Positions 15,295 to 23,517 of a stretch of 64,000 nucleotides of DNA are shown in pieces (the stretch's first letter is position 1; every line of letters starts with the position of its first letter). The notes below the pieces were generated by a model that did not search any database, had not been told where the DNA came from, and saw only the letters and a program-made list of their open reading frames with translations. This DNA is from JBBRHQ01 sp963720735 (lineage in GTDB: Bacteria; Actinomycetota; Thermoleophilia; Solirubrobacterales; 70-9): positions 18,243 through 82,242 of the forward strand of contig CAVRGL010000004.1 in NCBI GenBank assembly GCA_963720735.1, in the 5' to 3' direction. The position numbers were made by a program, and so were the translations under genes.

Positions 15295-16314
15295 TCAGAA
15301 TCTCGCTTGTTCCGGGATCGCCAGCTCGGTGAAGCGGGCGATGCAGAAGCGATCGGTCATTCCGGCCAGGTAGTCGGTCACCGCCTGGCAGGGCTCCGCG
15401 GCCGGGTCGGCGACCGGCACCTCCCCGGGGTGATCGAGGTAGTGGTCGAAGAGGCCCCGCATCGTCATCTGCACCCGCCCGTGCTCGCGGCGGGCTGCCG
15501 GTCCCAGGTAGACCTGGTCGAACATGAACTTGCGGAGGCGGAGCATCGCCCCGCCGAGCTCGGGGCTCTGGAGGATGTCCTCGCCCCCCGCGGAGCGCTC
15601 GACGATGTCGGTGACGAGCCGGTCGATCCGCTTCGCCCCGGTCGGCCCGAGCAGCTCAATGTCGTCGCTCGGCAGGTCGGCGTGGCTGAGGATCCCCGCC
15701 CGCAGGGCATCGTCGATGTCGTGGTTGATGTAGGCGACCCGGTCGACGATGCGCACGATCCGCCCCTCCAGGGTGGCGGGCTTCCGTGAACCGGTGTGGT
15801 TGAGGATGCCGTCGCGGACCGGCTCGGTCAGGTTCAACCCGCGGCCCTCGCGCTCCAGCACTTCGACGACCCGAAGCGAGTGGACGTTGTGCTTGAAGCC
15901 GGAATCGCAACGCTCTCGCAGCGCTTTGTCGAGCGCCTCCTCGCCGATGTGGCCGAAGGGGGGGTGCCCGAGGTCGTGGCCGAGGCCGATCGCCTCTGTG
16001 AGGTCCTCGTTCAGCCCCAGCGCCCGGGCCACCGTGCGGGCGATCCCCGTGGCCTCGAGGGTGTGGGTGAGCCGGGTCCGGTAATGGTCGCCCTCGGGGG
16101 CGACGAAAACCTGCGTCTTGTGCATCAGCCGCCGGAAGGCCTTCGAGTGGACGATCCTGTCGCGATCGCGCTGGAACGGCGTCCGCACCGGGCTGTCGGG
16201 CTCGGTCTCCCCGCGCTGCGCCGGGTAGGAGCGGGTCGCGCTCACCGCCATGTGCGCGGACTCCCAGGCGCGGACCCTCTCCTCGAGCGAAGCGGCGGCC
16301 GCGGTCTCGCTCAC
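15295..16314 (-). CDS. dgt: dGTP triphosphohydrolase (Dgt-like HD enzyme)
   Basis: Hydrolyses dNTPs, chiefly dGTP, to the nucleoside and triphosphate. 339 residues, as for type 2 deoxyguanosinetriphosphate triphosphohydrolases. HD-domain metal ligands: RLTHTLEATG (His84), GLGHDLGHPPFGH (His-Asp at 114-115), and the later Asp in VAYINHDIDDAL. The N-terminal SPVRTPFQRDRDRIVHSKAF is the family signature. GTG start at 16314, directly abutting the ppdK stop (16315), so translation is coupled. Located between ppdK and dnaG, consistent with a role in dNTP balance during replication. Confidence 0.93.
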   Translation of the reverse strand: MSETAAAASLEERVRAWESAHMAVSATRSYPAQRGETEPDSPVRTPFQRDRDRIVHSKAFRRLMHKTQVFVAPEGDHYRTRLTHTLEATGIARTVARALGLNEDLTEAIGLGHDLGHPPFGHIGEEALDKALRERCDSGFKHNVHSLRVVEVLEREGRGLNLTEPVRDGILNHTGSRKPATLEGRIVRIVDRVAYINHDIDDALRAGILSHADLPSDDIELLGPTGAKRIDRLVTDIVERSAGGEDILQSPELGGAMLRLRKFMFDQVYLGPAARREHGRVQMTMRGLFDHYLDHPGEVPVADPAAEPCQAVTDYLAGMTDRFCIARFTELAIPEQARF

Positions 16315-19044
16315 CTAGCCGGCCTCGGCGATCGCCGCCTGCGCGGCCGCGATCCTGGCGATCGGGACCCGGAAGGGGGAGCAGCTGACGTAGTCGATCC
16401 CATTCTGATGGAAGAACGCGATGCTCTCCGGGTCTCCCCCGTGCTCGCCGCAGACGCCGCACTTCAGCTCCTGGGCCGTCCGGCGACCACGGCCGACCCC
16501 GATTTTGACCAGCTCGCCGACCCCCTCGATGTCGAGCGTCTCGAAGGGGCTGCGGTCGATGATCCGCGTCTCCAGATATGCGGGCATGAAGCTCGCCTCG
16601 ACGTCGTCGCGTGAGAACCCCAGGGTCGTCTGGGTGAGATCGTTCGTGCCGAAGCTGAAGAACTCGGCATGGGCGGCGATCCGCTCGGCTATCAGGCAGG
16701 CCCGTGGCAGCTCGATCATCGTTCCCACCGAGTAGGAGACCTCCACCCCGGTCTCACGCATCGTTTCCTCGGCGACCGCCTTGATCCGGTCCCCGAGAAC
16801 GTCCAGCTCGGCCTCGTAGGCGATCAGCGGCAGCATGATCTCGAGGATCGGCGGCTCGCCGTCGCGGCCGGACGCCGCGGCAGCTCCGATCACCGCCCGC
16901 ACCTGCATCTCGTAGACCTCGGGGAAGTTGATCCCCAGGCGGATCCCCCGCATCCCCAGCATCGGGTTGGCCTCCTGGAGGTCCCCGACGATCTCGGCAT
17001 CGGCGCGGGCCCGCACGAGCCGTGCCTCGTCGCCTGATCGCTCAGCCTCGCGCACCAGATCCTCGAAGTGCTCGAGCTGGAGGAACTCGTGAAGCGGCGG
17101 GTCCAGAAGCCTGATCGTCACCGGCAGTCCCCGCATCTCGGCGAGGATCGCCTCGAAGTCGGCCCGCTGCAGCTCGCCGAGCCGGGCAAGGGCGGTCTTG
17201 AACGCCTCTTCCGTCGCCCGCAGCTCCGCCGAGCCTTCGCCGGGGTCCTCGCTGGCGTGCAGCCGGGCCCGGCGCTGGCGCTCGGCCGCGATGAACATCC
17301 CGCGGACGAGCTCGGCGCGGTCGTCGCCGAAGAACATGTGCTCGGTGCGGCAGAGGCCAATCCCCTCGGCGCCGAACTGGCGCGACTGGGCGGCATCGGA
17401 GCGGGTGTCTGCGTTGGCTCGCACCTCGAGGCGGCGCTTCTGATCGGCCCAGCCGAGGACCGTCTCGAACTCCTCGCTGATCTCCGGGTCGATCAGGGGC
17501 ACGTCATCGAGGGTCACTACTCCGCTCGATCCCTCGATCGCGATCTCGTCCCCCGCTCTCAGCTCGACCTCCCCGACCCGGACAGTTCCCTCCTGCTGAT
17601 CGATCGCCAGTGCGGATGCCCCGGCGACGCACGGACGGCCCATCCCCCGGGCGACGAGGGCGGCGTGCGAGGCCTTGCCCCCCTCCGCGGTGAGGATCCC
17701 CTTTGCCGCGTGGAAGCCGGCGACGTCGTCGGCCTCGGTGAAGGCCCTGACCAGGATCACCTCCTCTTCGGCCTCGGCGCGGCGGATCGCCTCGGTGGCG
17801 CTGAGGGCGATCCGCCCCTTGGCGGCCCCGGGAGAGGCTGCGATCCCAACGGTCAGCGGCTCGTAGGAGAACTCGGGGTCGAAAACAGGGTGAAGGAGCG
17901 CCTCCAGCGAGCTCGCGTCGATCGTCCGCAGGGCGCCCGAGACATCGAGCAGCCCCTCCTCGACCGCATCATGGGCGAAGCGAACCGCCGCCTGGGCCGG
18001 GCGCTTGGCGTTACGGGTCTGCAGCAGGTAGAGCCTGCCCTCCTCGATCGTGAACTCGACGTCCTGCATGTCGCGGTAGTGGCGTTCGAGCAGGCGCAGG
18101 ATCTCCAGCAGCTGGGCATGCGCCTCGGGCATCCGCTCCCCCAGCGTCGAGAGGTCCTCGGCGGTGCGGATCCCGGCGACCACGTCCTCGCCCTGGGCGT
18201 CGAGCAGGAAATCGCCCGAGGGCGCCGGCTCGCCGGTGCGCTCGTCGCGGCTGAAGGCGACTCCCGAGCCGGAAGTGGATCCCTTGTTGCCGAAGACCAT
18301 CTGCTGCACGTTGACCGCCGTCCCCCAGTCGTCGGGGATGCGGTTGAGGCGCCGGTAGGTGACCGCCCGGTCCCCGTTCCAGGATTCGAAGACGGCGACG
18401 ATCGCCTGACGCAGCTGCTCGCGGGGCTCCGCGGGGAACTCCTCCCCGGTCACCTCGGAGAAGATCGCCTTGAAGCTCGCGGTCAGCTCGCGGAGGTCCG
18501 CGGCGTCGAGACCGGTGTCCTCCTCGACCCCCTTCTCCTCGCGGGCCTGCCGCAGCGCCGACTCGAAGCGCTCCGAGGGGATGCCGTGGACGACGTCTCC
18601 GAACATCTGCACGAAGCGGCGGTAGGAATCCCAGGCGAAGCGCGGGTTCGATGTGCGCTCCGCCAACCCCTCGACCGCCTCGTCGCCGAGGCCGAGGTTG
18701 AGCACCGTCTCCAGCATCCCCGGCATCGAGTCCCGAGCGCCGGAGCGCACCGAGACGAGCAGGGGGTCGTCGCGCTCCCCGAGACGCTTTCCGCTGTGCT
18801 GCTCGAGAGCCGCGAGGGCCTCATCGATCTGCGAGTCGAGCCCGGGGACCTCGCCGTCATCGGACTGCATGTAGGCGACGCAGGCGCCGGTGGTGATCGT
18901 GAAACCGGCCGGGATCCGGTCGGGCCCGAGCACCTTTGTCATCTCGGCGATGTTGGCGCCCTTGCCACCGAGCAGCTCGCGCATGTCCCGCGAACCCTCC
19001 GAGAACTCATACACGTAGCGGGTCTCGGTCTTTGTCTGCGGCAA
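16315..19044 (-). CDS. ppdK: Pyruvate, phosphate dikinase
   Basis: Interconverts pyruvate, ATP and Pi with PEP, AMP and PPi. The N-terminal ATP-grasp domain starts at RYVYEFSEGSRDMRELLGGK. The central phosphohistidine domain has GGKASHAALVARGMGRPCV, with the catalytic His in SHA. The C-terminal PEP/pyruvate TIM barrel has GTNDLTQTTLGFSRDD and CGVCGEHGGDPESIAFF. I use TTG 19044 because AGGAGA lies eight bases upstream and the reading begins exactly at the conserved N-terminus, giving 909 residues. The longer frame only overlaps recO in the wrong phase. Oddity: the residue before the Ser-His pair, normally a regulatory Thr, is Ala. Confidence 0.95.
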   Translation of the reverse strand: MPQTKTETRYVYEFSEGSRDMRELLGGKGANIAEMTKVLGPDRIPAGFTITTGACVAYMQSDDGEVPGLDSQIDEALAALEQHSGKRLGERDDPLLVSVRSGARDSMPGMLETVLNLGLGDEAVEGLAERTSNPRFAWDSYRRFVQMFGDVVHGIPSERFESALRQAREEKGVEEDTGLDAADLRELTASFKAIFSEVTGEEFPAEPREQLRQAIVAVFESWNGDRAVTYRRLNRIPDDWGTAVNVQQMVFGNKGSTSGSGVAFSRDERTGEPAPSGDFLLDAQGEDVVAGIRTAEDLSTLGERMPEAHAQLLEILRLLERHYRDMQDVEFTIEEGRLYLLQTRNAKRPAQAAVRFAHDAVEEGLLDVSGALRTIDASSLEALLHPVFDPEFSYEPLTVGIAASPGAAKGRIALSATEAIRRAEAEEEVILVRAFTEADDVAGFHAAKGILTAEGGKASHAALVARGMGRPCVAGASALAIDQQEGTVRVGEVELRAGDEIAIEGSSGVVTLDDVPLIDPEISEEFETVLGWADQKRRLEVRANADTRSDAAQSRQFGAEGIGLCRTEHMFFGDDRAELVRGMFIAAERQRRARLHASEDPGEGSAELRATEEAFKTALARLGELQRADFEAILAEMRGLPVTIRLLDPPLHEFLQLEHFEDLVREAERSGDEARLVRARADAEIVGDLQEANPMLGMRGIRLGINFPEVYEMQVRAVIGAAAASGRDGEPPILEIMLPLIAYEAELDVLGDRIKAVAEETMRETGVEVSYSVGTMIELPRACLIAERIAAHAEFFSFGTNDLTQTTLGFSRDDVEASFMPAYLETRIIDRSPFETLDIEGVGELVKIGVGRGRRTAQELKCGVCGEHGGDPESIAFFHQNGIDYVSCSPFRVPIARIAAAQAAIAEAG

Positions 19045-19085
19045 GTCGCGACTCTCCTGCCGCGATTCTAAACTCGCGGGCGGGC

Positions 19086-19805
19086 TCAGGCAGCGGCCCG
19101 CAGGCGCACGTGGGCGTGGTGCTCGAGCGTCTCGGTGACCGCCCGCTCCGCCTGGCGCAGGGCGCGCTCGTCCGCCGCCGGCGCCTCGACGAGCGGCTTT
19201 CCGAGCGCATCCACCATGAACCGGTGCGCCTCTGGACTGAGGTCGAAGGAGCCCTGCTCGCAGCCGCCGCAGACCACCCCGCCGGCGGCGCCGGAGAACC
19301 CGCTCAGGTGCTCGGCCTCCCCGCAACGCGCGCAGGAGGCCAGCTCGGGCGAGAACCCGGCGGTGAGCGCCAGCTTGAGGCGGAAGGCAATCGCCGTCTC
19401 GAGCGCGGTCGAGCGGCCGGTGGGACCGTCGAGAAGGGACAGGTACCGGCAGAGGAGGTGGTAGGCGGGAAGGTTGGGATCGGCCGCGTCGAGTAGGCGC
19501 AGGACCGCGTCGCACCCCCGGGCGGCTGCGGCGAGGGCCGGGGCGCTGGAGCGCAGGCTCGGGTATCCGTCCACGGTCGCCGCCGAGGTCACGGTCGCCA
19601 GGTCGCCACGGCCTTCGTGGAGGACCAGGTCACACCGGAAGAAGGGCTCGAGCCTGCCCCCGAAGCGCGATCGTGGCCTCCTCGCCCCCTTGGCGATCGC
19701 CCCGATCCGCCCGCGCTCGGTGGAGTAGAGGTGAAGGATGCGGTCAGCCTCCCCGAAGCGGATGCTGCGAAGGACGATGGCCTCCGTCTTGAGGGTCCCG
19801 GGCAT
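19086..19805 (-). CDS. recO: DNA repair protein RecO
   Basis: Loads RecA onto SSB-coated single strands in the RecFOR pathway and anneals complementary strands. 239 residues. The N-terminal OB fold begins TEAIVLRSIRFGEADRILHL, with GARRPRSRFGGRLEPF following. The helical C-domain has a four-cysteine zinc site (CARCGEAEH then CGGCEQG). The last 40 residues form a helix. It opens the recO-ppdK-dgt-dnaG run. The 156 bp to its right contain a strong hairpin. Confidence 0.93.
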   Translation of the reverse strand: MPGTLKTEAIVLRSIRFGEADRILHLYSTERGRIGAIAKGARRPRSRFGGRLEPFFRCDLVLHEGRGDLATVTSAATVDGYPSLRSSAPALAAAARGCDAVLRLLDAADPNLPAYHLLCRYLSLLDGPTGRSTALETAIAFRLKLALTAGFSPELASCARCGEAEHLSGFSGAAGGVVCGGCEQGSFDLSPEAHRFMVDALGKPLVEAPAADERALRQAERAVTETLEHHAHVRLRAAA

Positions 19806-19851
19806 GAACTCTTAACCATGACCCCGCCCGCGGACGCCTCCACCGCGGGGT

Positions 19852-19890
19852 GGGACCTTTGAACCGCCTATATGGCGGCTGAAAGGTCCC
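19852..19890. terminator. Perfect two-part hairpin between recO and the P1 peptidase gene
   Basis: GGGACCTTT pairs with AAAGGTCCC, and inside it CCGCC-TATAT-GGCGG forms a second stem. Both flanking genes are leftward. It lies in the leader of recO, or acts as a terminator for the peptidase gene transcript. No uridine run follows the stem in the minus direction, so an attenuator or protein-binding leader is equally possible. Confidence 0.5.
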
Positions 19891-19961
19891 AGGTCAGGGG
19901 AGGTGTGGCAGGAGTCGCGCTGGTTGAAGCGTGACAGTGCCCAATTGCTCACCGCGGCGCT

Positions 19962-20892
19962 TCATGCGGAGCGGACCGCGGCGCGGATCGCCTCGGCGGT
20001 CACCGCCGCCGCCACGGTTCCGACCGCGAGCGAGGTGAAGCGGTCCTCCTGCGGCTCGCCGGCCGAGAGGCAGAAGACAACGTCGCCGTCGAGGTCGGAG
20101 AAGACCGGCTCCACGGCCCGGGCGACGCCGGCGCTGGCCATTCGCGCGACCCGGGTGCAGGCGCCGCCGTCGAGCCCGGCGTCGGTGAGGACGCAGACGA
20201 GGGTGGTGTTCCGCTCCTCGATCCGGCTCCAGTCCGGCGGGGCGTTCATCGCCGCGATCTGCTCGGCTGCCCGGACCGCCTCGCCGTCCTCGCCACGGGC
20301 CGAGCCGATCGGGGAGCCGTCGTCATCGAGGACGTCTCCGAAGGCGTTGGCGACCGCCAGCGCGGTCACCGTCTCGCCGCGGCCGGTGCTCGCGGCCGAG
20401 ATCCCGATCCCCGCCGGGCAGGCGTGCTCGCGGCCGAGGATCTTGCCTACCGCCGCCCCCGCGCCGGCGCCGATCCGCCCTTGCTCGGGGTCGGGGGAGG
20501 CTGCCTCGCAGGCCGCGCGGCCCTCGAGCGGGGCCGGGGCGGGCAGAGGCGTCGCCCTCGGCTAGGTCGTAGATCACCGCCGCGGGAACGATCGGCACGA
20601 TCCCCGCGGGGGTCGGGTGCCCACGACCGCGCTCCTCCAGCCATGACATGACGCCGTCGGCGGCGGCCAGCCCGAAGGCGCTTCCGCCGCAGAGCAGAAC
20701 CGCGCTCGCCTCGTGCGGCCCTGCGCCGGCGCCGATCACGTCGGTCTCCCGGGTCCCGGGCCCGCCGCCGCGGATGTCGACCCCGCAGCGCGAGCCCGCC
20801 GGGGGGATGATCACCGTGCACCCCGTCGCCGCCTCGGGATCGCTCCAGTGACCGACCAGAAAGCCCTCCGGCAGCGCCGCCCTCGCCGTCAT
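19962..20892 (-). pseudogene. P1-family (DmpA/ArgJ-fold) aminopeptidase, frameshifted
   Basis: Self-processing N-terminal-nucleophile peptidase split over two frames. Frame 1, from ATG 20892 (overlapping the mutM stop as ATGA), gives PEGFLVGHWSDPEAATGCTV, then RETDVIGAG, AVLLCGGSAFGLAAADGVM and VPAAVIYDLAEGDASARPGP. Frame 2 continues with EGRAACEAASPDPEQGRIGA, then GRGETVTALAVANAFGDVLD, which carries the expected cleavage-site Thr region, and runs to the stop at 19962. The switch needs one base near 20523-20535. The pieces together make about 310 residues, a normal length. Real inactivation or an assembly indel cannot be told apart here. Confidence 0.8.
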
Positions 20893-21779
20893 CGGCTCCT
20901 CCTGCGCCGCCGCCTCAGCCGCACCTGGCAGCTGGGGCAGAAGTAAGTCGAGCGTCCGGCGACGACGATCCGCCTCACCGGCTCCCCGCAGGAGACGCAC
21001 GGCAGCCCCTCGCGGGTGTGGACGAGGAACTCCTCCTGCACCTCTCCGCGCTCGCCGCGGGCGTCGCGGTAGTCGTCGATCGAAGCGCCGCCGCCGGCGA
21101 TCCCCGCCTCCAGCGTCTCGACGATCGCCTCGTGCAACGCCTCGTGATGCTCGTGGCGCATCGAGCCCGCCGGAGACAGCGGATGAAGGCGAGCCCGGAA
21201 GAGCGCCTCATCGGCGTAGATGTTGCCGACGCCGGCGAGCGTCGACTGGTTCAGCAGGAACGATTTGAGCGGCGCCGAGCGCCCCGCCGCCGCCGCGGCG
21301 AGCGCTGCGGGCGTGAACTCGGCTGAGAGCGGCTCGACGCCCAGCCTGCCAGTGAACCGCTCCTCGAGCGCCTCGGCGCCGAGCAGGAAGCCCTCGCCGA
21401 AGCGACGGGCATCCGTGAACCAGAGCTGGCGGCCGTCGTCGAGCCGGAAGCGGGCGCGCAGGTGGCGCTCCTCCTCCGTGGGACGGTAGAGGCGGTGATC
21501 TCCCGGGCGGCGCTCATCGGGGCCGCCGACCAGCAGCAGGTTGCCGGTCATCCGCAGGTGCATGACCAGCGTCTCGTCGCGGTCGAGGCGCATCAGCAGG
21601 TACTTGCCCCGCCGGTCAAGCGCCTCGATCGGCCGCCCCCGCACGGCGGCCTCGAGGCTGGCCGGCGGGATCGGGCGCGACCAGCGCTCGTCGAGCACCT
21701 CGAGCGCCTCGATCCGCCGCCCAACCAGCTCGGGTTCGAGTTGGCGGCGGATCGTCTCGACTTCGGGCAGCTCGGGCAC
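20889..21779 (-). CDS. mutM: Formamidopyrimidine-DNA glycosylase (Fpg/MutM)
   Basis: Base-excision repair enzyme removing 8-oxoguanine and related lesions with AP-lyase activity. 296 residues. The mature N-terminus MPELPEVETIRRQL supplies the catalytic Pro2 and Glu3. The helix-two-turn-helix region has SFLLNQSTLAGVGNIYADEA. The C-terminal zinc finger has CVSCGEPVRRIVVAGRSTYF then CPSCQ, four cysteines. Lys in GKYLLMRL is the conserved DNA contact. It is coupled to the P1 peptidase gene by ATGA. Confidence 0.95.
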   Translation of the reverse strand: MPELPEVETIRRQLEPELVGRRIEALEVLDERWSRPIPPASLEAAVRGRPIEALDRRGKYLLMRLDRDETLVMHLRMTGNLLLVGGPDERRPGDHRLYRPTEEERHLRARFRLDDGRQLWFTDARRFGEGFLLGAEALEERFTGRLGVEPLSAEFTPAALAAAAAGRSAPLKSFLLNQSTLAGVGNIYADEALFRARLHPLSPAGSMRHEHHEALHEAIVETLEAGIAGGGASIDDYRDARGERGEVQEEFLVHTREGLPCVSCGEPVRRIVVAGRSTYFCPSCQVRLRRRRRRSR

Positions 21780-21826
21780 GGTTCGAGGTTATCCGCAGCC
21801 GAACGCAGCCATTTCTGGTGAATCTA

Positions 21827-21945
21827 TTGCGGCGGCTTCGCCGCCTGACACGCCTGTGCCGGCGCTAACACCGCGCCGGCCTTGCAGACTGTTGCGGCGG
21901 CTTCGCCGCCTGACACGCCTGTGCCGGCGCTAACACCGCGCCGGC
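21827..21945. repeat. Two tandem copies of a 54-bp double-hairpin repeat
   Basis: Copies at 21827-21880 and 21892-21945 are identical and 65 bp apart. Each has GGCGGC-TTC-GCCGCC followed, after GACACGCCTGT, by GCCGGCGC-TAACACC-GCGCCGGC. They lie just downstream of the xerD stop and upstream of mutM. A third, diverged copy is at 29611-29664. Confidence 0.85.
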
Positions 21946-21964
21946 TGGAGAACTAGGGGCGGGC

Positions 21965-22927
21965 TCAGCGGGCGACAGCGCGCGGGTGCGCCTGGAAGTA
22001 GACCTCCTTCAGCTGGTCGCCGGAGAGGTGCGTGTACATCTGCGTGGTGGCGATGTCGGCGTGGCCGAGCATCTCCTGCACGGCGCGCAGGTCGCAGCCG
22101 CCGGCGAGCAGATGGGTCGCGAAGCTGTGGCGCAGCGTGTGCGGGCTCATCTTCCCCCCCAACCCGGCGTCGCGGGCGTGTCGCTGGACGATCTTGTAGA
22201 GGCCTTGGCGGGTCAGCGGGCCGCCGCGGAAGTTGACGAAGAGCTTCCGCTCGGCGCGCTCGCCGACCAGCTTCGGGCGGCCGCCGCGCAGATATGCGCT
22301 GACCGCGGCGATCGCCTGGCGGCCCAGCGGCACAAGGCGCTCCTTCGAGCCCTTGCCGCGGGCCCTCAGGAACCCCTGCCGCAGGTCGACGTCGGCGAGC
22401 TCGAGCCCGATCGTCTCCGAGGCGCGCAGCCCGCACGCGTACATCACCTCCAGCATCGCCCGGTCGCGCAGCGTCGTCGGCTCGTCGCCACGCGGGGATG
22501 CGAGGAGCTTCTGCACCTCGGAGTAGTTGAGGACTTGAGGGAGCTTCTTCGACCGCCGCGGCGCGCTCAGCGCCGCGGTCGGGTCGTCGGCGATCAGCTC
22601 CTCGCGGCGCAAGTGCTTGTAGAAGGAGCGAAGGCAGGCGGCCTTGCGGTGAATGGTCGAGGCCGAGCAGGGCGGGCGGCCGTTGCCAGTCGCGAGCTCG
22701 GCGAGGAAGTCGGAGATGTCGGACGGGCGCACCCCGAGCGCGTCGGTGTGGCGGCGGGAGAGGAACTCGCCGAACTGCAGGAGGTCGGTGCGGTACGCGT
22801 TCAGCGTGTTCCGCGAGAGGCCCCGCTCGAGCTCGAGGTAGGAGAGGAAGTCGAGAACCATCCCCTCGTAGCGGGCGCTGAGCTGCGGCGCGGGCGGGCC
22901 GGTTGTCTGGCGAATCGCGACTGCCAT
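21965..22927 (-). CDS. xerD: Tyrosine recombinase XerD
   Basis: Resolves chromosome dimers at dif with XerC. 320 residues. The N-terminal SAM-like domain has FLSYLELERGLSRNTLNAYR. The catalytic domain has Arg in YACGLRASETIGLELAD, Lys in ARGKGSKERLVPLG, HxxR in SPHTLRHSFATHLL, His in MLGHADIATTQMY and the nucleophile Tyr in that same MYTHL. ATG 22927 is chosen: upstream residues in this frame are shadow of the Nudix gene. Placement near Nudix and pyrG matches the mycobacterial xerD neighbourhood. Confidence 0.95.
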   Translation of the reverse strand: MAVAIRQTTGPPAPQLSARYEGMVLDFLSYLELERGLSRNTLNAYRTDLLQFGEFLSRRHTDALGVRPSDISDFLAELATGNGRPPCSASTIHRKAACLRSFYKHLRREELIADDPTAALSAPRRSKKLPQVLNYSEVQKLLASPRGDEPTTLRDRAMLEVMYACGLRASETIGLELADVDLRQGFLRARGKGSKERLVPLGRQAIAAVSAYLRGGRPKLVGERAERKLFVNFRGGPLTRQGLYKIVQRHARDAGLGGKMSPHTLRHSFATHLLAGGCDLRAVQEMLGHADIATTQMYTHLSGDQLKEVYFQAHPRAVAR

Positions 22928-22989
22928 GGGCGATCTTTCTGGCCGTCCACTGCCCATCCCTTGCGGCGCAAGGCGCCGCCCGGCGGTGA

Positions 22990-23517
22990 TCAGGACCGCA
23001 GGCGGGCGCGGAAGAGGAGCAGGCCGACCAGCGAGGTCGCATCCGCGCAGGCCTCGATCACCGCGTCGATCTCGGCGATCGGATGGCTGACGATCTCGAT
23101 CCGCTCCCCCTCGGTCGGTTCGGCGCCGACCAGCTCGAGCTCGGTCGCCTCGAACACGTGGACCTCCTCGCTGGTGAACCCCGGGCTCGTGTAGATCCGC
23201 TTCAGCTCGTCCCATCGGCCTGCCCGCATCCCGACCTCCTCGCGCAGCTCGCGGCGGGCGCACTCGAGCGGGGACTCCCCCTCCGCGTCGAGCTTTCCCG
23301 CGGGCAGCTCGAGCAGGTCCCCTTCGCCGACCGACTCGCGCGGCTGGCGGACCATGAAGATCCGCTCCGAATCGTGAGGCAGGATGGCGACCGCCCCGGG
23401 GTGGCGGGCGAACTCCCGGTCGTGCTCGGATCCGTCCTCGTAGCGAACCCGCTCGCGCACGACATCGAAGAAGCCGCCCTCGAACAGCGTCTCGGATCGG
23501 AGCCGCTCGTAGCTCAT
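22990..23517 (-). CDS. Nudix hydrolase, ADP-ribose pyrophosphatase type
   Basis: Cleaves ADP-ribose or related nucleoside diphosphate derivatives. 175 residues. The Nudix box is GKLDAEGESPLECARRELRE then EVG. It is preceded by the N-terminal strand pair GFFDVVRERVRYEDGSEHDR of the ADPR pyrophosphatase subfamily and followed by YTSPGFTSEEVHVFEATEL, where SPG is the ADPR-specific proline region. The ATG overlaps the stop of the upstream gene by four bases. The homologous position in mycobacteria (between pyrG and xerD) also holds an ADPR pyrophosphatase. Confidence 0.92.
   Translation of the reverse strand: MSYERLRSETLFEGGFFDVVRERVRYEDGSEHDREFARHPGAVAILPHDSERIFMVRQPRESVGEGDLLELPAGKLDAEGESPLECARRELREEVGMRAGRWDELKRIYTSPGFTSEEVHVFEATELELVGAEPTEGERIEIVSHPIAEIDAVIEACADATSLVGLLLFRARLRS

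Noticed and set aside
17068..19071. 667-aa plus-strand open frame
   Set aside because: Complement of ppdK with shadow composition and no recognisable domain.
19044..19515. Longer start for ppdK giving 1066 aa
   Set aside because: The extra 157 residues overlap recO in another frame and are Arg/Pro/Ala shadow; TTG 19044 has a good ribosome site at the conserved N-terminus.
21827..21945. Possible CRISPR array
   Set aside because: Only two repeat units 65 bp apart with an 11-bp gap, and the repeat itself is two hairpins; no cas genes.
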